From Nocardia sp. CNY236 (GTDB taxonomy: Bacteria > Actinomycetota > Actinomycetes > Mycobacteriales > Mycobacteriaceae): a stretch of 63,621 nucleotides of DNA. Shown here one piece after another: positions 37,201 to 46,594 of the stretch (position 1 is the stretch's first letter; each line of letters begins with the position of its first letter). The position numbers and the translations under genes were made by a program. Location: contig NZ_AXVD01000028.1 of the NCBI RefSeq assembly GCF_000482385.1, positions 1 to 63,621 of the forward strand, written 5' to 3'. Below the pieces are notes generated by a model. The model saw nothing but the letters and a program-made list of their open reading frames with translations. It was not told where the DNA came from and made no database searches.

Positions 37201-39274
37201 ATCGCCACTTCCGGACCTCGTCGTGCCATCCGATGAGCGTCCGGAGGAGGTCCCCGGTGCGGTCGAGCTGGGCGAGGAGGGCGATGTGCAGGTGCTCTCC
37301 CGCGGCGTCGACGAGGCGATGGTGTTCGGTCTCGGCGGCGCGTTCGGCATCCGCTTCGGTCTCCACCGCGGCCAGGCTCCGCCGGCGGTGCTCATCGTGC
37401 CGGACCTGCACCTCCGCGACGACGGCGTCCGCTTCGGCAGCGGCTGCCCGCCGATCTGCGGCGAATACCCCGGCCTGGTCCTTCGATCGGTCGGCGGCCT
37501 CTTTCCGGATGCGATGACCGGGTACATCGAGCTGGACCCGGATCGCATCGGCCTGCCGGCCGACCCACTGTGTGATCCGGGCCGGCTCGATCCGGCCCTG
37601 GACCGCATCCGGTTGCAGAATCGCGCCGGGTACCGGCGGGAAGAATTCGGCGGACTGCTGCCAGGCGATGATCGCGGCCTCGAGCCGCTGTCCGGCCACG
37701 CCACGGGCGTTCGCGCATGCGGTGAGCGTGGCGTTGCGGCGGCCGGCTTCGTCCTCGGCGGCACGGTGCTGGTCCGTGGCTTCCCTGGCCGACCGATCGG
37801 CGGCGTTCATTTCGCCCAGAGCGGCGGTGACCCGATCGAGGCCGGCTCGGCGCATGTCGACCCATGCCCGCGGAGTAGCGGCGAGCTCATCGACTGCGAT
37901 GTCTGCCGGTGGCGCATCGGGGTCGAGGCGATCGGGCCGGGTCAGCTCTGCGGTGGCGGATATCAGTGTGGTGAGCGCGCCCCCGGCATCCACCCTGTTG
38001 CCTGTGCGGGAGAGGTCCTGCACCGCCGCAGTCAGGCTCTGCTGCGCCGCGCGCGCGTCCTGGCCGGCTTGGGTGGCGGCCGCGTGTGCCCTCGCTGCGT
38101 CGTTCCGACTTTCCTCGGCGCGTTCTTCGGCCGACTTCGCCGTCGCCTCGAGGGCCTCGGCGCGATCTTCGTGATGGGGAAGCTCGGCACCTGCGTGGTC
38201 ACGTAGTGCCGTCTCGGCGGCGCGAACTTCCCCATCGAGCCGGGAAACCTCCAAGCCTGCATTCCGCCACGCTTCCCGGTGTTTTGCAGCGCTCGACTCG
38301 GCGTCGCCGAAGTCTTTTTCCGCGGCTCGCTGGGAGCGAGTGAGGTTGTCGAAATCGGTGTTCGCCGACCGCAGTGCCGCCGCGGTGCTCATCGCCACCG
38401 CCTTGCGGTAGAGCTCGTACCCGCGGTCGGTGGCAGCGAGCTTCCTGGATTGCTCCTTCGTGTTCGCGAGCTCACGCTCCAGGGTCGCGATGCGCTGCAT
38501 CGCGCCGGCGATTTCGTTCAGTTTCGCCTGATCGAGCGCGGGCATCGCGCTGGTGAGTACCTCGAGCATGTCCCGGGCCGAGATCTTCTCCGCCGTCCGG
38601 ACGCTGCGCAATGTCCGCAGGACACTGAGCAGGGCGTCGTACTGGAGTTCGTCGAGCGGCGCGAAGAGCCTGGTGCGCACAGCCGTGCGGTAACCGGATT
38701 CGGGGCCGATCGACCTCAGATGGGCGGCGGCCTTCGACTCGAGACGTTGCGCGTCGGTGAACAGCTCCCCATCGCGGGCGGCGAGCTGTTGGGCGAGGCT
38801 CTCGATACTCACCGCATTGCGGTCGGTTCGCAGCGTGAGATGCGCGCCGACTCTGCCCGGGAGCACGAAGAACGCGCGCAGCAGCGATCGAGTGGACGAT
38901 CGCAGCCACAAACCGGTGGTCACATACTCGGTCGCGCCGGTGACGGAATCGGTGCGGCCGTACTCCAGCCACCACACACCGGTCCTGTCGTCCTTGTCGC
39001 GGTTGTCGGTGTGCCGGCTCATCAGTGTTCCCCCCGCGCGGCCCGAGACGCTGAGGGCCGTTTGCGATGTGTCACCATCCAGCAGCACGGTGACCAGCTG
39101 GGATGCCGTCAAGGACTTACCGGAGCCGTTGCGGCCGACGAACGCGAGCCAGCCATCGGCGAACAGGAACTCCTCATCGGTCCACTTCCAGCTGTTGAGT
39201 ACTCCGGCGCGGGTGGGCTGCCAGCGGCCGATGACACCGGGAATGCCCTGGGCGCGAGAGGTATCCGTGGACAT
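34235..39274 (-). CDS. jetC: Wadjet type II JetC, SMC-like ATPase
   Basis: A 1679-residue SMC/SbcC-like ATPase of the TIGR02680 group. Walker A GRNGSGKS is at 47-54. A long Ala/Glu/Arg-rich coiled coil occupies the middle, with a hinge-like region near the centre. The C-terminus holds the signature FSTGEMRLA and Walker B LLFVDEMNAAFD. It should form the DNA-extruding motor of Wadjet. The start abuts the jetB stop with no gap, behind GGAG. It is long for an SMC-like protein but has no break. Confidence 0.88.
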   Translation of the reverse strand: MSTDTSRAQGIPGVIGRWQPTRAGVLNSWKWTDEEFLFADGWLAFVGRNGSGKSLTASQLVTVLLDGDTSQTALSVSGRAGGTLMSRHTDNRDKDDRTGVWWLEYGRTDSVTGATEYVTTGLWLRSSTRSLLRAFFVLPGRVGAHLTLRTDRNAVSIESLAQQLAARDGELFTDAQRLESKAAAHLRSIGPESGYRTAVRTRLFAPLDELQYDALLSVLRTLRSVRTAEKISARDMLEVLTSAMPALDQAKLNEIAGAMQRIATLERELANTKEQSRKLAATDRGYELYRKAVAMSTAAALRSANTDFDNLTRSQRAAEKDFGDAESSAAKHREAWRNAGLEVSRLDGEVRAAETALRDHAGAELPHHEDRAEALEATAKSAEERAEESRNDAARAHAAATQAGQDARAAQQSLTAAVQDLSRTGNRVDAGGALTTLISATAELTRPDRLDPDAPPADIAVDELAATPRAWVDMRRAGLDRVTAALGEMNAADRSAREATDQHRAAEDEAGRRNATLTACANARGVAGQRLEAAIIAWQQSAEFFPPVPGAILQPDAVQGRIEPARITQWVGRQADAIRVQLDVPGHRIRKEAADRSKDQAGVFAADRRAAAAEADAVVAEVQVRHDEHRRRSLAAVETEADAERAAETEHHRLVDAAGEHLHIALLAQLDRTGDLLRTLIGWHDEVRKWRSGLRHLHSDGLVPPALPAGTAQQLHSELAAARAEAGDRLDRAVPAVGVAERSLDTLTGYDDWPLRTALTEAAQLTFARLNRRIAEAGAVVARCRERAEETTADLIEARKAPSPPPAPSWRTRSEGSPLWSLLDFRDDLPAGTRNQCEGALLVSGILDAVVTADGRARAGDTVLTGELPAQGPNLADLLTVEPDSPIDATRTLSLLRSISVEDSASGTTIRTGVLAATSPANYICSYIGTTARERARAERVAALESRLRQCDADLKSAELERRLRQEALDEAKSEVEALPSSAAWQAARRKAHAAQLAAREADHEAARRRSRAEADLRSVRETLAGARRDRAAALATINSDLDKAGALAQQAAAAASDAAEKAEQAAGEAILAGERLDTAIAGQSRADDERQRFPSVEALLSAIADEDDATRQSITAETEMVKATERMRKAQKRSRQASLAVDRAVDVGSGRPLPADATALRGFAGALTQFAEQVHTWQRSVDRTLSLCAGARAETAASIALRERAERQAREATGARTAAVSAAAQVRKLRALHGAEYESLREAHEQSRKARDMAKDEAERARDEIGKAQVAAAGARSTLDNITPQRETAERVRERWLQQMNRLADESIATVGDGIPVDGAGRPANLTAALAWGSRMLTAEGRNYSRDDIAKLLEARRLRLEAEAKRTSAELVRFDRQITLHTIPGTDWRRAIVATADSAVGEDLHETVLALRQTAEQLEADLRDDVKDTLKTSMFTALRREIATRRAAAQELVRQIRVTLGGVRTGVARVGVEVDWKVKRDPDAQKMIELVGALPSDETFQQMYEVLHQRLEDATGDSWEARVAHTFDYRAWHEWDIRITHASFGDGTTEVFRPLTARSNPLASFSTGEMRLATMLPLLAAAWSMYETPGYHGPRLLFVDEMNAAFDPQNVRKLLALLRTWDFDVLSTAPEMSALLRAEAEQVMIVQVTHAGEVGVAVPWLWTGSGQPMLVGNAETAS

Positions 39275-40657
39275 TCAGAGTTCTCCTTCGGGGCCATCGA
39301 ACAGTGACAGCGAGTCTTCTCCGGCGTTCGTGCCGGTAGCGCGGGTCGTCACTGTGATCCGCCACATCCGGACCGCCGGGGTGGGTAGCCACCGGCGGGC
39401 GCCGGCGTCGCATGCCTCGTGGTCCGGCGCGATTCCGATTAGGAAGCCCGCTTCGGCCAGTTCACCGGCAGCAGCCTCGGCCAGCATCGGCAGCCGCTGG
39501 TCGTACGCCGCGGCCCAGCGTGGCAATCGAGCGCGCACCTGTTCCAGCAACTGCGTCATCTCCTCGAGCGCCACGGGTCGTTCACGGCCGTCACCGGTCG
39601 GCGGGCGTTTCGCCAGATGCTCGAGCAGAGCCAGCGCCGCCTGTCGTTCGCTGCGCCGGCCTTGCGGGAAGCCGAGCGCGCTACCGAGCCCGGAGGGGTC
39701 GGTGACCTGCCACCAGTCCCGGCGGACCGTGGCCACCAGGCCCAGTGCGTGCAGCACATCGAGCGCGCGATTGCGTCCGGTGGACGTCTGCAGGTAATCG
39801 TCCGAGCGTGGATCGGTTCCGGGGTCGTCGACCAGCCGGCGGATCGCCTGCTGACGCCGGCGGGTTGTGGCAGCCCGATCGCCTCGGCGGTCCGGTGCCG
39901 CCTGTGCCTGCGTTCCGGGCGGGAAACCGGGGCCGGCACCATCATCGGTGCCCGGGTCCGCCGTCTCGATGTCACCGGCCAGAAGATCGGCCGTCAGCGC
40001 CTCGGCATGCCGGTGTGGCGGTAGCTGCGCCAGCTTCAGCAACGAAGGCGAAAGCGAGGAGAACTTCGCTGTGAGACGATCCCTCGATGCCGCGACGATT
40101 CCGTCGCCGGCACCCTCGGCGGCCTGGTCCAGGTCTCCTTCCACGGCGATCGTGCCGTCGGCTCGCAGCAACCGCAAGGCGTCGACGAGACCCTGCCGAT
40201 TCGCGTGTGCCTCTCTCTTGGTGATGCCCTCGCCCGGTACCACTGCGAACCGCGGCAGCAGGCCCTGCTCGCTGTCGGCCGCACACACTTGCGCCACGGC
40301 TTGCAGCAGGTCGTTGAGCGTCATCCGTGGCCGGCGCCACAGTTGTTCGCAGACCAAGGCCGTCATGATCAGGACCATGCGGGGAGCCACCGTCCGTTCC
40401 CGTCCCGACCGGCGCAATCGTGGTGCGCGTTCGCCGGGCATATCGTGCCTGCGCTTGTGCAACCGGACCATGTCGCCCGGTTCCAGCACATCGAGCGTCC
40501 ACCCGAGTTCGGTGGCGAAGAACCGGGCCAGTTCGGTCCGCCCGCGGACAGCGGCCCTGTGGAACTCGGGTTCGCGTTCGGCCAGCAACCGGGCTTGCCC
40601 GATCAACCGGCGCGCGGCTTCGGCAAGATCGGGATCGAGCAGGCTGTCCTGCCTCAT
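39275..40657 (-). CDS. jetB: Wadjet type II JetB (TIGR02678/DUF2398)
   Basis: A 460-residue kleisin-partner subunit of the TIGR02678 group, mostly winged-helix modules (the MukE/KiteB-like role). Visible anchors are LARFFATELGWTLDVLEPGD, LVCEQLWRRPRMTLNDLL and RRDWWQVTDPSGLGSALGF. The start is ATG 40657, inside the ATGA overlap with the jetA stop; upstream in-frame codons are a shadow of jetA. Confidence 0.85.
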   Translation of the reverse strand: MRQDSLLDPDLAEAARRLIGQARLLAEREPEFHRAAVRGRTELARFFATELGWTLDVLEPGDMVRLHKRRHDMPGERAPRLRRSGRERTVAPRMVLIMTALVCEQLWRRPRMTLNDLLQAVAQVCAADSEQGLLPRFAVVPGEGITKREAHANRQGLVDALRLLRADGTIAVEGDLDQAAEGAGDGIVAASRDRLTAKFSSLSPSLLKLAQLPPHRHAEALTADLLAGDIETADPGTDDGAGPGFPPGTQAQAAPDRRGDRAATTRRRQQAIRRLVDDPGTDPRSDDYLQTSTGRNRALDVLHALGLVATVRRDWWQVTDPSGLGSALGFPQGRRSERQAALALLEHLAKRPPTGDGRERPVALEEMTQLLEQVRARLPRWAAAYDQRLPMLAEAAAGELAEAGFLIGIAPDHEACDAGARRWLPTPAVRMWRITVTTRATGTNAGEDSLSLFDGPEGEL

Positions 40658-42219
40658 GCGACACCGGAAATCACGGTCGGCACCACCGCGGGCGGCGGCA
40701 GCGTCGCTCCGGCGGGAACGACGGTGACCCGGATGTCCGGGGCGATCAGATCCCCTTCTTCCAGCTTCACCAGTACTTTCCGATGACGATCCACCATCCG
40801 CACAGCGATCAGCACACCGGCTTCGTAGGCTTCGCATTGCCCGGTTCCGGTCGAGGGATCGATCATGTCCAGCGCCAATTGAATCGCGTCGAACAGGACT
40901 GCGGCAGCTTCCCCCTCCAGTCCTGCGAAGTAGCCGACACCCACCTCACCCGGGGTCACCAATGCTTCGGCGCAACGCTGCCGGTGGCGGGCCTGCGCCT
41001 TCGCCCCGGCGAGCGCTCGCGCCCGGTGCGCGGTGGCGTCGGCGACCTTCCTCGGCCGGCCACCCACCGGACCGTGCCGCTCGTGCTCCCGCAGCGTCAG
41101 CTCCACCGTGAACGGTGCGGCCCCCGCCGCTGCGGTCGTGGCGTGGTCGACATCCTCCTGTCCCCAGCCCGCCACGACATGCCAGGCGGGCCAGTCCCCG
41201 AACGCGGCGGCATATACCCGCTGGGCGCTGTCGTCGTCAGCCTGCTGGTGCAGTGATCGGGCGATGGTCCGGAAATCGAGCGCCAGATCCGAGCCACGCA
41301 GCCGTGCGTTGTACCGGCGGTCGACAGCGTTGAGCAAGGTGTTCACCGCACCGTATGCGGACTCGATCAGCCTGGGCACACTGCCCGCCGGCGCGAACCA
41401 GGCCTCCAGCGCCGACAGCAGCGAAACCCGATCCGTCACCCAGCGCTGCTGAGCGTGCGGCTCCAGCAATCCCGCATGCACGACAGCACATTCCACGACA
41501 TGCTGGTGACCGATCAGCCGCAGATCGCTCAATGCCGCCTCTACCCGCATGAGCCCCCGGTCGTATTCACGCGCGAATTGACGCAGCGCTTCGACCACCC
41601 GGTCCCGGCTGCCGTCGAAGACTTCGTCTTTGGTGACGTCGGATTGCACCAATTGGCCGAGCGCCTCATAGAAGTCGGCGGTGACTCTCTGGAGTTCGGT
41701 GATCCGCGTCCCGACATTACCCAGGTCGGCGTCGAGCAATCCATGAGCGGACCGATCACGGACATGCTCCGCGAGGGTCCGCACCGTCTGCTCGACGCTG
41801 TCGAGCAGACGTGCGGGCAACTGTAGCGCCCGGTCTGCCGACGTCACGGCGGACCTCACCGCGGCGACGACAGCTCGCCCGCGACGGGTCAGCGCCCATG
41901 TCTCCTGCCGGCCCAGAACACCCTGATAGTTGCGTACCGGAGCCGCGAAGTCACGGAACGGCTCAGCCAGACCCCAATGGGACAGCCTATCCAGCAACTC
42001 CCGCAACTCGGTGTCGGTGATCGGATCATGAAAGCCGACGACCCGCAACCACTGGGTGATCTCGGCGAAGGTCGACTGCGGACCGCGAGTGCTCAATTCC
42101 TCGAGCGCCGCGAGCAGCGCCGAATACCGCTCACGATGAATGTCAACGGACGTCGCGAACGCCGCCCAATCGCCGGGCACGACACTACGCCACCAGCTCG
42201 AAATGCTGCTCGTCTCCAT
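40654..42219 (-). CDS. jetA: Wadjet type II JetA (TIGR02677/DUF2397)
   Basis: A 521-residue protein of the TIGR02677 group, the kleisin-like subunit of type II Wadjet. It opens METSSISSWWRSVVPGDWAA and contains LLDRLSHWGLAEPF and FYEALGQLVQSD, with a helical middle and a C-terminal winged-helix part. ATG 42219 is chosen because GGGGAGGA lies just upstream. First gene of the four-gene operon, with all junctions overlapping or abutting. Confidence 0.82.
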   Translation of the reverse strand: METSSISSWWRSVVPGDWAAFATSVDIHRERYSALLAALEELSTRGPQSTFAEITQWLRVVGFHDPITDTELRELLDRLSHWGLAEPFRDFAAPVRNYQGVLGRQETWALTRRGRAVVAAVRSAVTSADRALQLPARLLDSVEQTVRTLAEHVRDRSAHGLLDADLGNVGTRITELQRVTADFYEALGQLVQSDVTKDEVFDGSRDRVVEALRQFAREYDRGLMRVEAALSDLRLIGHQHVVECAVVHAGLLEPHAQQRWVTDRVSLLSALEAWFAPAGSVPRLIESAYGAVNTLLNAVDRRYNARLRGSDLALDFRTIARSLHQQADDDSAQRVYAAAFGDWPAWHVVAGWGQEDVDHATTAAAGAAPFTVELTLREHERHGPVGGRPRKVADATAHRARALAGAKAQARHRQRCAEALVTPGEVGVGYFAGLEGEAAAVLFDAIQLALDMIDPSTGTGQCEAYEAGVLIAVRMVDRHRKVLVKLEEGDLIAPDIRVTVVPAGATLPPPAVVPTVISGVA

Positions 42220-42515
42220 ATGGATTCCTCCCCACCGCATCCGCGATCGTCACGACCGCATCTCTGCCGCTATTCCGCGGCCCGGCCCCGCTCGCCCATG
42301 TCTCCTCCGACCTGACTGCGACACCTACCTCCGGAAGGGAACGAATCGGCCGGCGCACAGTGATTGCGGCACGATCTCCAACAATATGCCGCATCAGCCC
42401 CGATGGATACCGGTGGCACCCACCCGATCCACGCCACGCAGAAGAAGCATTCAAAACAAACACTCTGCACGTCAACATCACAGGGAACACCCGAGATGTA
42501 CGACCTTTCGGCAGA

Positions 42516-43034
42516 ATGCACTCGTGCTGGACGGCTGTCATCCGCTACGGCCACGGCACACACAACACAGCCCCGCCGCCATGCACCGCAGCCCCAGACC
42601 CAGGGTTCCCAGCAAGTCGCCCGCAACCGTCTCGGTTCGAGGCGAAAAAGCCGATCACGACACTTCTGGGATTTCCGGCTGCACCTTTCATCCTGCCGTT
42701 GGCCACCGAGAACTTCGAGGAATTCGTCGACTTCGGGGCAGTGCAGCCGAGCCACACGGTGCGGATCCGGCGTCACGGTTCGGGGTGCCGAGCTGAATGG
42801 AAGTTGTCGCCTGCCGAGGCACCGGATGCCTATGAGCTGACGTTCAAACTTCCCGAGCATATCGAGAACTGGATCGGCGAAGTCGCCGACGAGGAAGTTT
42901 TCCGTGCAGTGAAGTTCAAGAAGCAGTTCCTGTCAGATATCACGCTGTACCGCATGAACGGTGCGGGCGTCCATGCTTACCAGTTGCGCTACGAACCCGG
43001 TTCGCTGTCGCGGATGCGGCACGGGGATGTGTGA
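42516..43034 (+). CDS. Hypothetical protein, start unresolved
   Basis: The last ~130 residues are clearly protein-like (LATENFEEFVDFGAVQPSHT, RAEWKLSPAEAPDAYELTFK, FLSDITLYRMNGAGVH) but lack a nearby start with a ribosome site. ATG 42516 is in frame but adds 45 residues of low-complexity, probably non-coding sequence. The gene may be N-terminally truncated. It is divergent from jetA. No family recognised. Confidence 0.5.
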   Translation: MHSCWTAVIRYGHGTHNTAPPPCTAAPDPGFPASRPQPSRFEAKKPITTLLGFPAAPFILPLATENFEEFVDFGAVQPSHTVRIRRHGSGCRAEWKLSPAEAPDAYELTFKLPEHIENWIGEVADEEVFRAVKFKKQFLSDITLYRMNGAGVHAYQLRYEPGSLSRMRHGDV

Positions 43035-43060
43035 TACTCGGCGAGCGGTGCGATAGCGGA

Positions 43061-44572
43061 TCAGGCGCGGCTCCCATCGGGTAGATAGGGACTGGGTTTG
43101 CCGTGCCAACTCACCCGCAGAACATCCCTGGCCCGAGTCGCGGCGACGAATAGCAGTGACCGAGCTTTACGGTGTTCGCGAGCATAGCGCGGTGGGTCGC
43201 CGGTCCGGTACCGTTCGATGGTGCTGCGCGGAATGCTGCCGTCGTCGGCGCCGACAATGGCAAGACGTTGATATTCCAGACCTTTGAATCGGTGCATGGT
43301 GCCGATATGGACCTCACCATCGCCGTCAAGGCCGTCTTTGGTGAGTTCGGCGCAGGTGATGCCGGTGATGGGCGGTGCGGCCGACCAGTTCGCGGTCAGC
43401 GACGCAGACCGCGATTCGTCCGCCCGCCATCGTTTCACTATCTCGGTCAGGGCAGAGAGTTCGTCGTTCCAGGTGTCGTATCCAATGAAATCAGGTGGGC
43501 AGCCGTGGAGGACGGACCGGTAGCCGGCGAGGGTGGCCGTGCCGTCGTCGAGGTCGTCATAGATGATCGGTTCGTTCGGGTTCACGGGGTCGACGATGCG
43601 GAGAGCATGGGCGAGGATTTCTTTGGTGGTGCGGTAGCTGAGGGTCAGTCGTGCGGCGCGACCGCGGATGTTGATGCCGAGTGCGCCGAGAGCGATCTGG
43701 TGGTCGTAGATGCGCTGGTGGGTGTCGCCGGCGATGAACATGTCGTTGGGTTGTCCGGGTCGGTCATGGCGCGCAGCATTTTCCAGTGTGCCGGTCGGAG
43801 GTCTTGGGCCTCGTCGACCACGATGTGCCGGTAGCGGTAGTTGCGGTAGCGCATACCCGAGCTGCTGTCCAGGCTGCCCGGATCGTTGTCCCGGTCGCGG
43901 CGTTCGGCTATTTTCGCGGCGCGTTCGATCTCGAAGCGAGCCTCGCGTTCGGCAGCCTGGCCCCAGGTTTCGATACCGAGTTTGTCCAGGCGTGTGGTGA
44001 ACTGCTCGACCAGTTTCCAGATATGGGCGCGTTCAGGGCGGGTGAGTGCCTGTCCGCGGCGGGCCTGGAAGTACTGGCTGCGGGTGGGGATGGACTGGCC
44101 GAGGATGATCTGCCCCCACTCGTCGAAGACGAATTCGGGTGTGAAGCGGTGGTCGTCGAGTTCGGTCAGCAGCTGGCGTAGTTCGGTGCGAGCGATGGTG
44201 TCGAAGACGCGTTGTTTGCCGTGGCTGGATGCGGTGTTCTCGCCGATGACGCGGGCGGCGAGCCGGGTCGATATGCACGATATCGACCCGGCTCAGCCAG
44301 CGTGGTTCGAGGAGGGAGGCCAGCCGGTTACGCAGGTCGGTGGTCAGGTTCTTGGTGAATGTGGTCAGCAGGATCGGCTTGTCATCGCCGGATGGCAGCT
44401 GTTCAGCGAGGTGCTTGACGCGATGCAGGGCAACGATGGTTTTGCCCGTGCCGGGACCGCCGGAGACCCGGGCGGGACCGTTGTCGTGGCGGTGGACGGT
44501 GCTTTCCTGGGTGGGGTGCAGGAAGACTTTCCAGGCGCGGAAGTCGCCTTCTGGGAGGGGTGCCCCACGCAC
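43061..44572 (-). pseudogene. UvrD/Rep-type helicase, truncated and frameshifted
   Basis: Superfamily I helicase in three frames. Walker A GGPGTGKTIVALHR lies near the 5' end. The first frame is lost after RVDIVHI (about 44270), the middle frame carries IVVDEAQDLRPAHWKMLRAM, and a one-base deletion in a C run near 43750 shifts to the third frame (MFIAGDTHQRIYDHQIALGA, FKGLEYQRLAIVGAD, LLFVAATRARDVLRVS). The N-terminal region usual before Walker A is missing. Helicase motifs are otherwise recognisable. Confidence 0.8.
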
Positions 44573-44620
44573 GTCCGAACCACTACACCCATGCGATGCT
44601 CCGCGCCGACCTGCGCCGGA

Positions 44621-44710
44621 TCATGCGGCGCCTGCGCGCCGACGCCGCCGAGCGCGGCGAATATCTTCCGCAGAGAGAACGTATTCGTCATCAGCTTCGG
44701 CGATCGTCAT
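44621..44710 (-). CDS. 29-residue ORF with ribosome site
   Basis: MTIAEADDEYVLSAEDIRRA followed by an arginine-rich tail and TGA. AGGAG lies 10 bases upstream. It resembles the C-terminal tail of some antitoxins, or the N-terminus of a gene cut off before the helicase pseudogene. Expression and function are uncertain. Confidence 0.3.
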   Translation of the reverse strand: MTIAEADDEYVLSAEDIRRARRRRRAGAA

Positions 44711-44747
44711 GTCTTCGGAACTCCTACCTGTCGAACGTCGACCGCTG

Positions 44748-45125
44748 TCATATTCCGGTCGGTGGAAGGGTGACGCAGAAGGGATGCCCCGCAGGATCGA
44801 GCAGCACGCGCCACTTCTCTGGTGCTGGTTGAGTATCGGGTTTTCGGGCCCCGATCGCCAGGGCCGCCGCTTCCGCGTCGTCCAGATCGTCGACGAACAA
44901 ATCGAGGTGCATCTGCTTCGGAATGGAATCGCCGGGCCAGTCCGGAGACTGATGATTCAGTACCCGCTCGACAATGACCATCACGCCGTCGGCACGCAGG
45001 ATTACCAGTTCTTCTGATTCGTGAATCACCGTGAGGTCGAGCAGCTCCCGATAGAAACGGCCGAGTTGCACGGTGTCGTCACTGTCGAGCGTAATTGCAG
45101 CCAATCGAGCCACTGCCACTGCCAT
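44748..45125 (-). CDS. VOC/glyoxalase-family protein
   Basis: A 125-residue single-domain glyoxalase/bleomycin-resistance fold: LAAITLDSDDTVQLGRFYRE, KQMHLDLFVDDLDDAEAAAL and VLLDPAGHPFCVTLPP, which is the typical VOC order. ATG 45125 is followed directly by the conserved strand. The substrate is unknown and the gene is solitary. Confidence 0.85.
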   Translation of the reverse strand: MAVAVARLAAITLDSDDTVQLGRFYRELLDLTVIHESEELVILRADGVMVIVERVLNHQSPDWPGDSIPKQMHLDLFVDDLDDAEAAALAIGARKPDTQPAPEKWRVLLDPAGHPFCVTLPPTGI

Positions 45126-45233
45126 CCCCTCTCATACAGCGAATTGCGGAAAATGTGGTCAATATATCAAGAACTCATGGTTGCGGCCACCGGAGACAGC
45201 GCTCCTTGGACGCCGCCGCGACCGGCAGCACAT

Positions 45234-45998
45234 TCACACTGGAAGACCCAAGTCGAGCACGCGATGTATCCGGACCTGAGCCGATGCCGTTGCCCAGGTT
45301 GTGATTTCAAGAACATCGGGGTGCCGTTGACCCGGCACGGTCTGGGAGCGGAACCGCCATTCCATGCGGTAGCGGGTGTGCAGCGGTGGGTTGACGGTGT
45401 TCCAGGTGAACATCGTGGTGCCGGCCGTGTGGTGGCGTGCTGGTGGGGTGCCGATCGGGCGGGCGTCGGCGGTGGGTAAGGTTTCGATGCCCCACACGAC
45501 CGGATCCAGCCCGGCAGGGAAACTGAGCTGCACTTCCAGGCGGGCGGTGGGTAGCCGGACGGCGCGTTGGAACCAGCGGCCCCATTTGTCTTCGCCGACG
45601 GTGTAACTGTATTCGATCCACACCGATTTGCCGGGGCAGAGCGGGAAGCGGCCGTGGTCGTTGTCGAACAGCAGCCAGAGCTCTTTGAAGGCGTCGTGGT
45701 CGTGCTTGACCTCCCACGCCATCGTCTCGCCCTTGCAGGTGGCGGTGAGCCCGAGTTCGTCCCAGGTCAACGGGTTTTCGCGGTAGTGGGCTCTGGATTG
45801 TTCGGGTTCGCCGGGGTAGCGGTCGACGCTGATACGGGCCAGGTAGCGGGTGATCGGGTCGGCGCCGGTGTTGTCGAACCCCATCTTCTGAGCCAGCGCG
45901 CGTTTGGCGAGGCCGGCGACGTCGCGCCAGCAGGTGATCTCGGCGGCGAACGCTTCGGCAGCGGTGGTGATGCCGTCGGTCTGTGGTGGTGTGTTCAA
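45234..45998 (-). CDS. XRE-family protein with internal deletion
   Basis: A 254-residue protein from TTG 45998, which has GGGGGAAC upstream. It starts an XRE HTH (WRDVAGLAKRALAQKMGFD) but jumps after the first two helices to the linker NTGADPITRYLARISVDRYP and the conserved C-terminal domain (MAWEVKHDHDAFKELWLLFD, SVWIEYSYTVGEDKWGRWFQ). About 70 residues, including the recognition helix, seem to be deleted in frame. DNA binding is therefore unlikely. The start is uncertain. Confidence 0.6.
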   Translation of the reverse strand: MNTPPQTDGITTAAEAFAAEITCWRDVAGLAKRALAQKMGFDNTGADPITRYLARISVDRYPGEPEQSRAHYRENPLTWDELGLTATCKGETMAWEVKHDHDAFKELWLLFDNDHGRFPLCPGKSVWIEYSYTVGEDKWGRWFQRAVRLPTARLEVQLSFPAGLDPVVWGIETLPTADARPIGTPPARHHTAGTTMFTWNTVNPPLHTRYRMEWRFRSQTVPGQRHPDVLEITTWATASAQVRIHRVLDLGLPV

Positions 45999-46123
45999 AG
46001 GTGTTCCCCCGCGCCAGATGTGGACCGTGAGTTGAGTGAACCGCGAATGAGTCCAGTTCATCATTCCTTCACGGCCGCGACCAGCGTCTTCCTGAATTGG
46101 CCAGGTCAACACCATCGGAGGAC

Positions 46124-46594
46124 ATGATGCGGCTGCTGTATCTGCTCAATATCTCCAACCCCGGCCGCCTGTCGGCCGATTCCGGTTTCACCGTCGCCGA
46201 ACTACTACTGCCCGCCCTGGCCGATCGCGGTGTCGAGATCACCTTCGCCGCGCCGGCCCGGGTCACCGACGAGCGGGTGTTCTTCGAACGCACCACGCCG
46301 CCGGTCACGAAGTATCGGACCCGGTTCGGCCCGGAGCTCGACAAGCTGGTTGCGATGGTGCGGCGAGCGCGCCCGGATGTGTTGGTGGTCAACCATACCG
46401 AGACCGCGCCCGCGGTGCGGGCCGCGCTGCTGGAGGCCGGGTCGGATGCGGTAGTGGCCGGTTACTGCCACTACCTGCCGTTCTCGGTGACCGATCACGG
46501 CGTGGAGGCGGTTCACGCCGATGCGGCACGAACATCATTCCCCAACAACACTTTCGACATCGTCACCGCTCGGATGCGAAACCGATACCACTGA
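46124..46594 (+). pseudogene. Glycosyltransferase stub fused to methyltransferase scrap
   Basis: The first ~130 residues (MMRLLYLLNISNPGRLSADS, FTVAELLLPALADRGVEITF, RARPDVLVVNHTETAP) look like the N-terminal Rossmann domain of a GT-B glycosyltransferase. After HGVEAVHADAA the sequence reads SFPNNTFDIVTARM, the motif of class I methyltransferases, and stops 10 residues later. The C-terminal glycosyltransferase domain is absent, so this is a chimeric relic. Confidence 0.6.
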
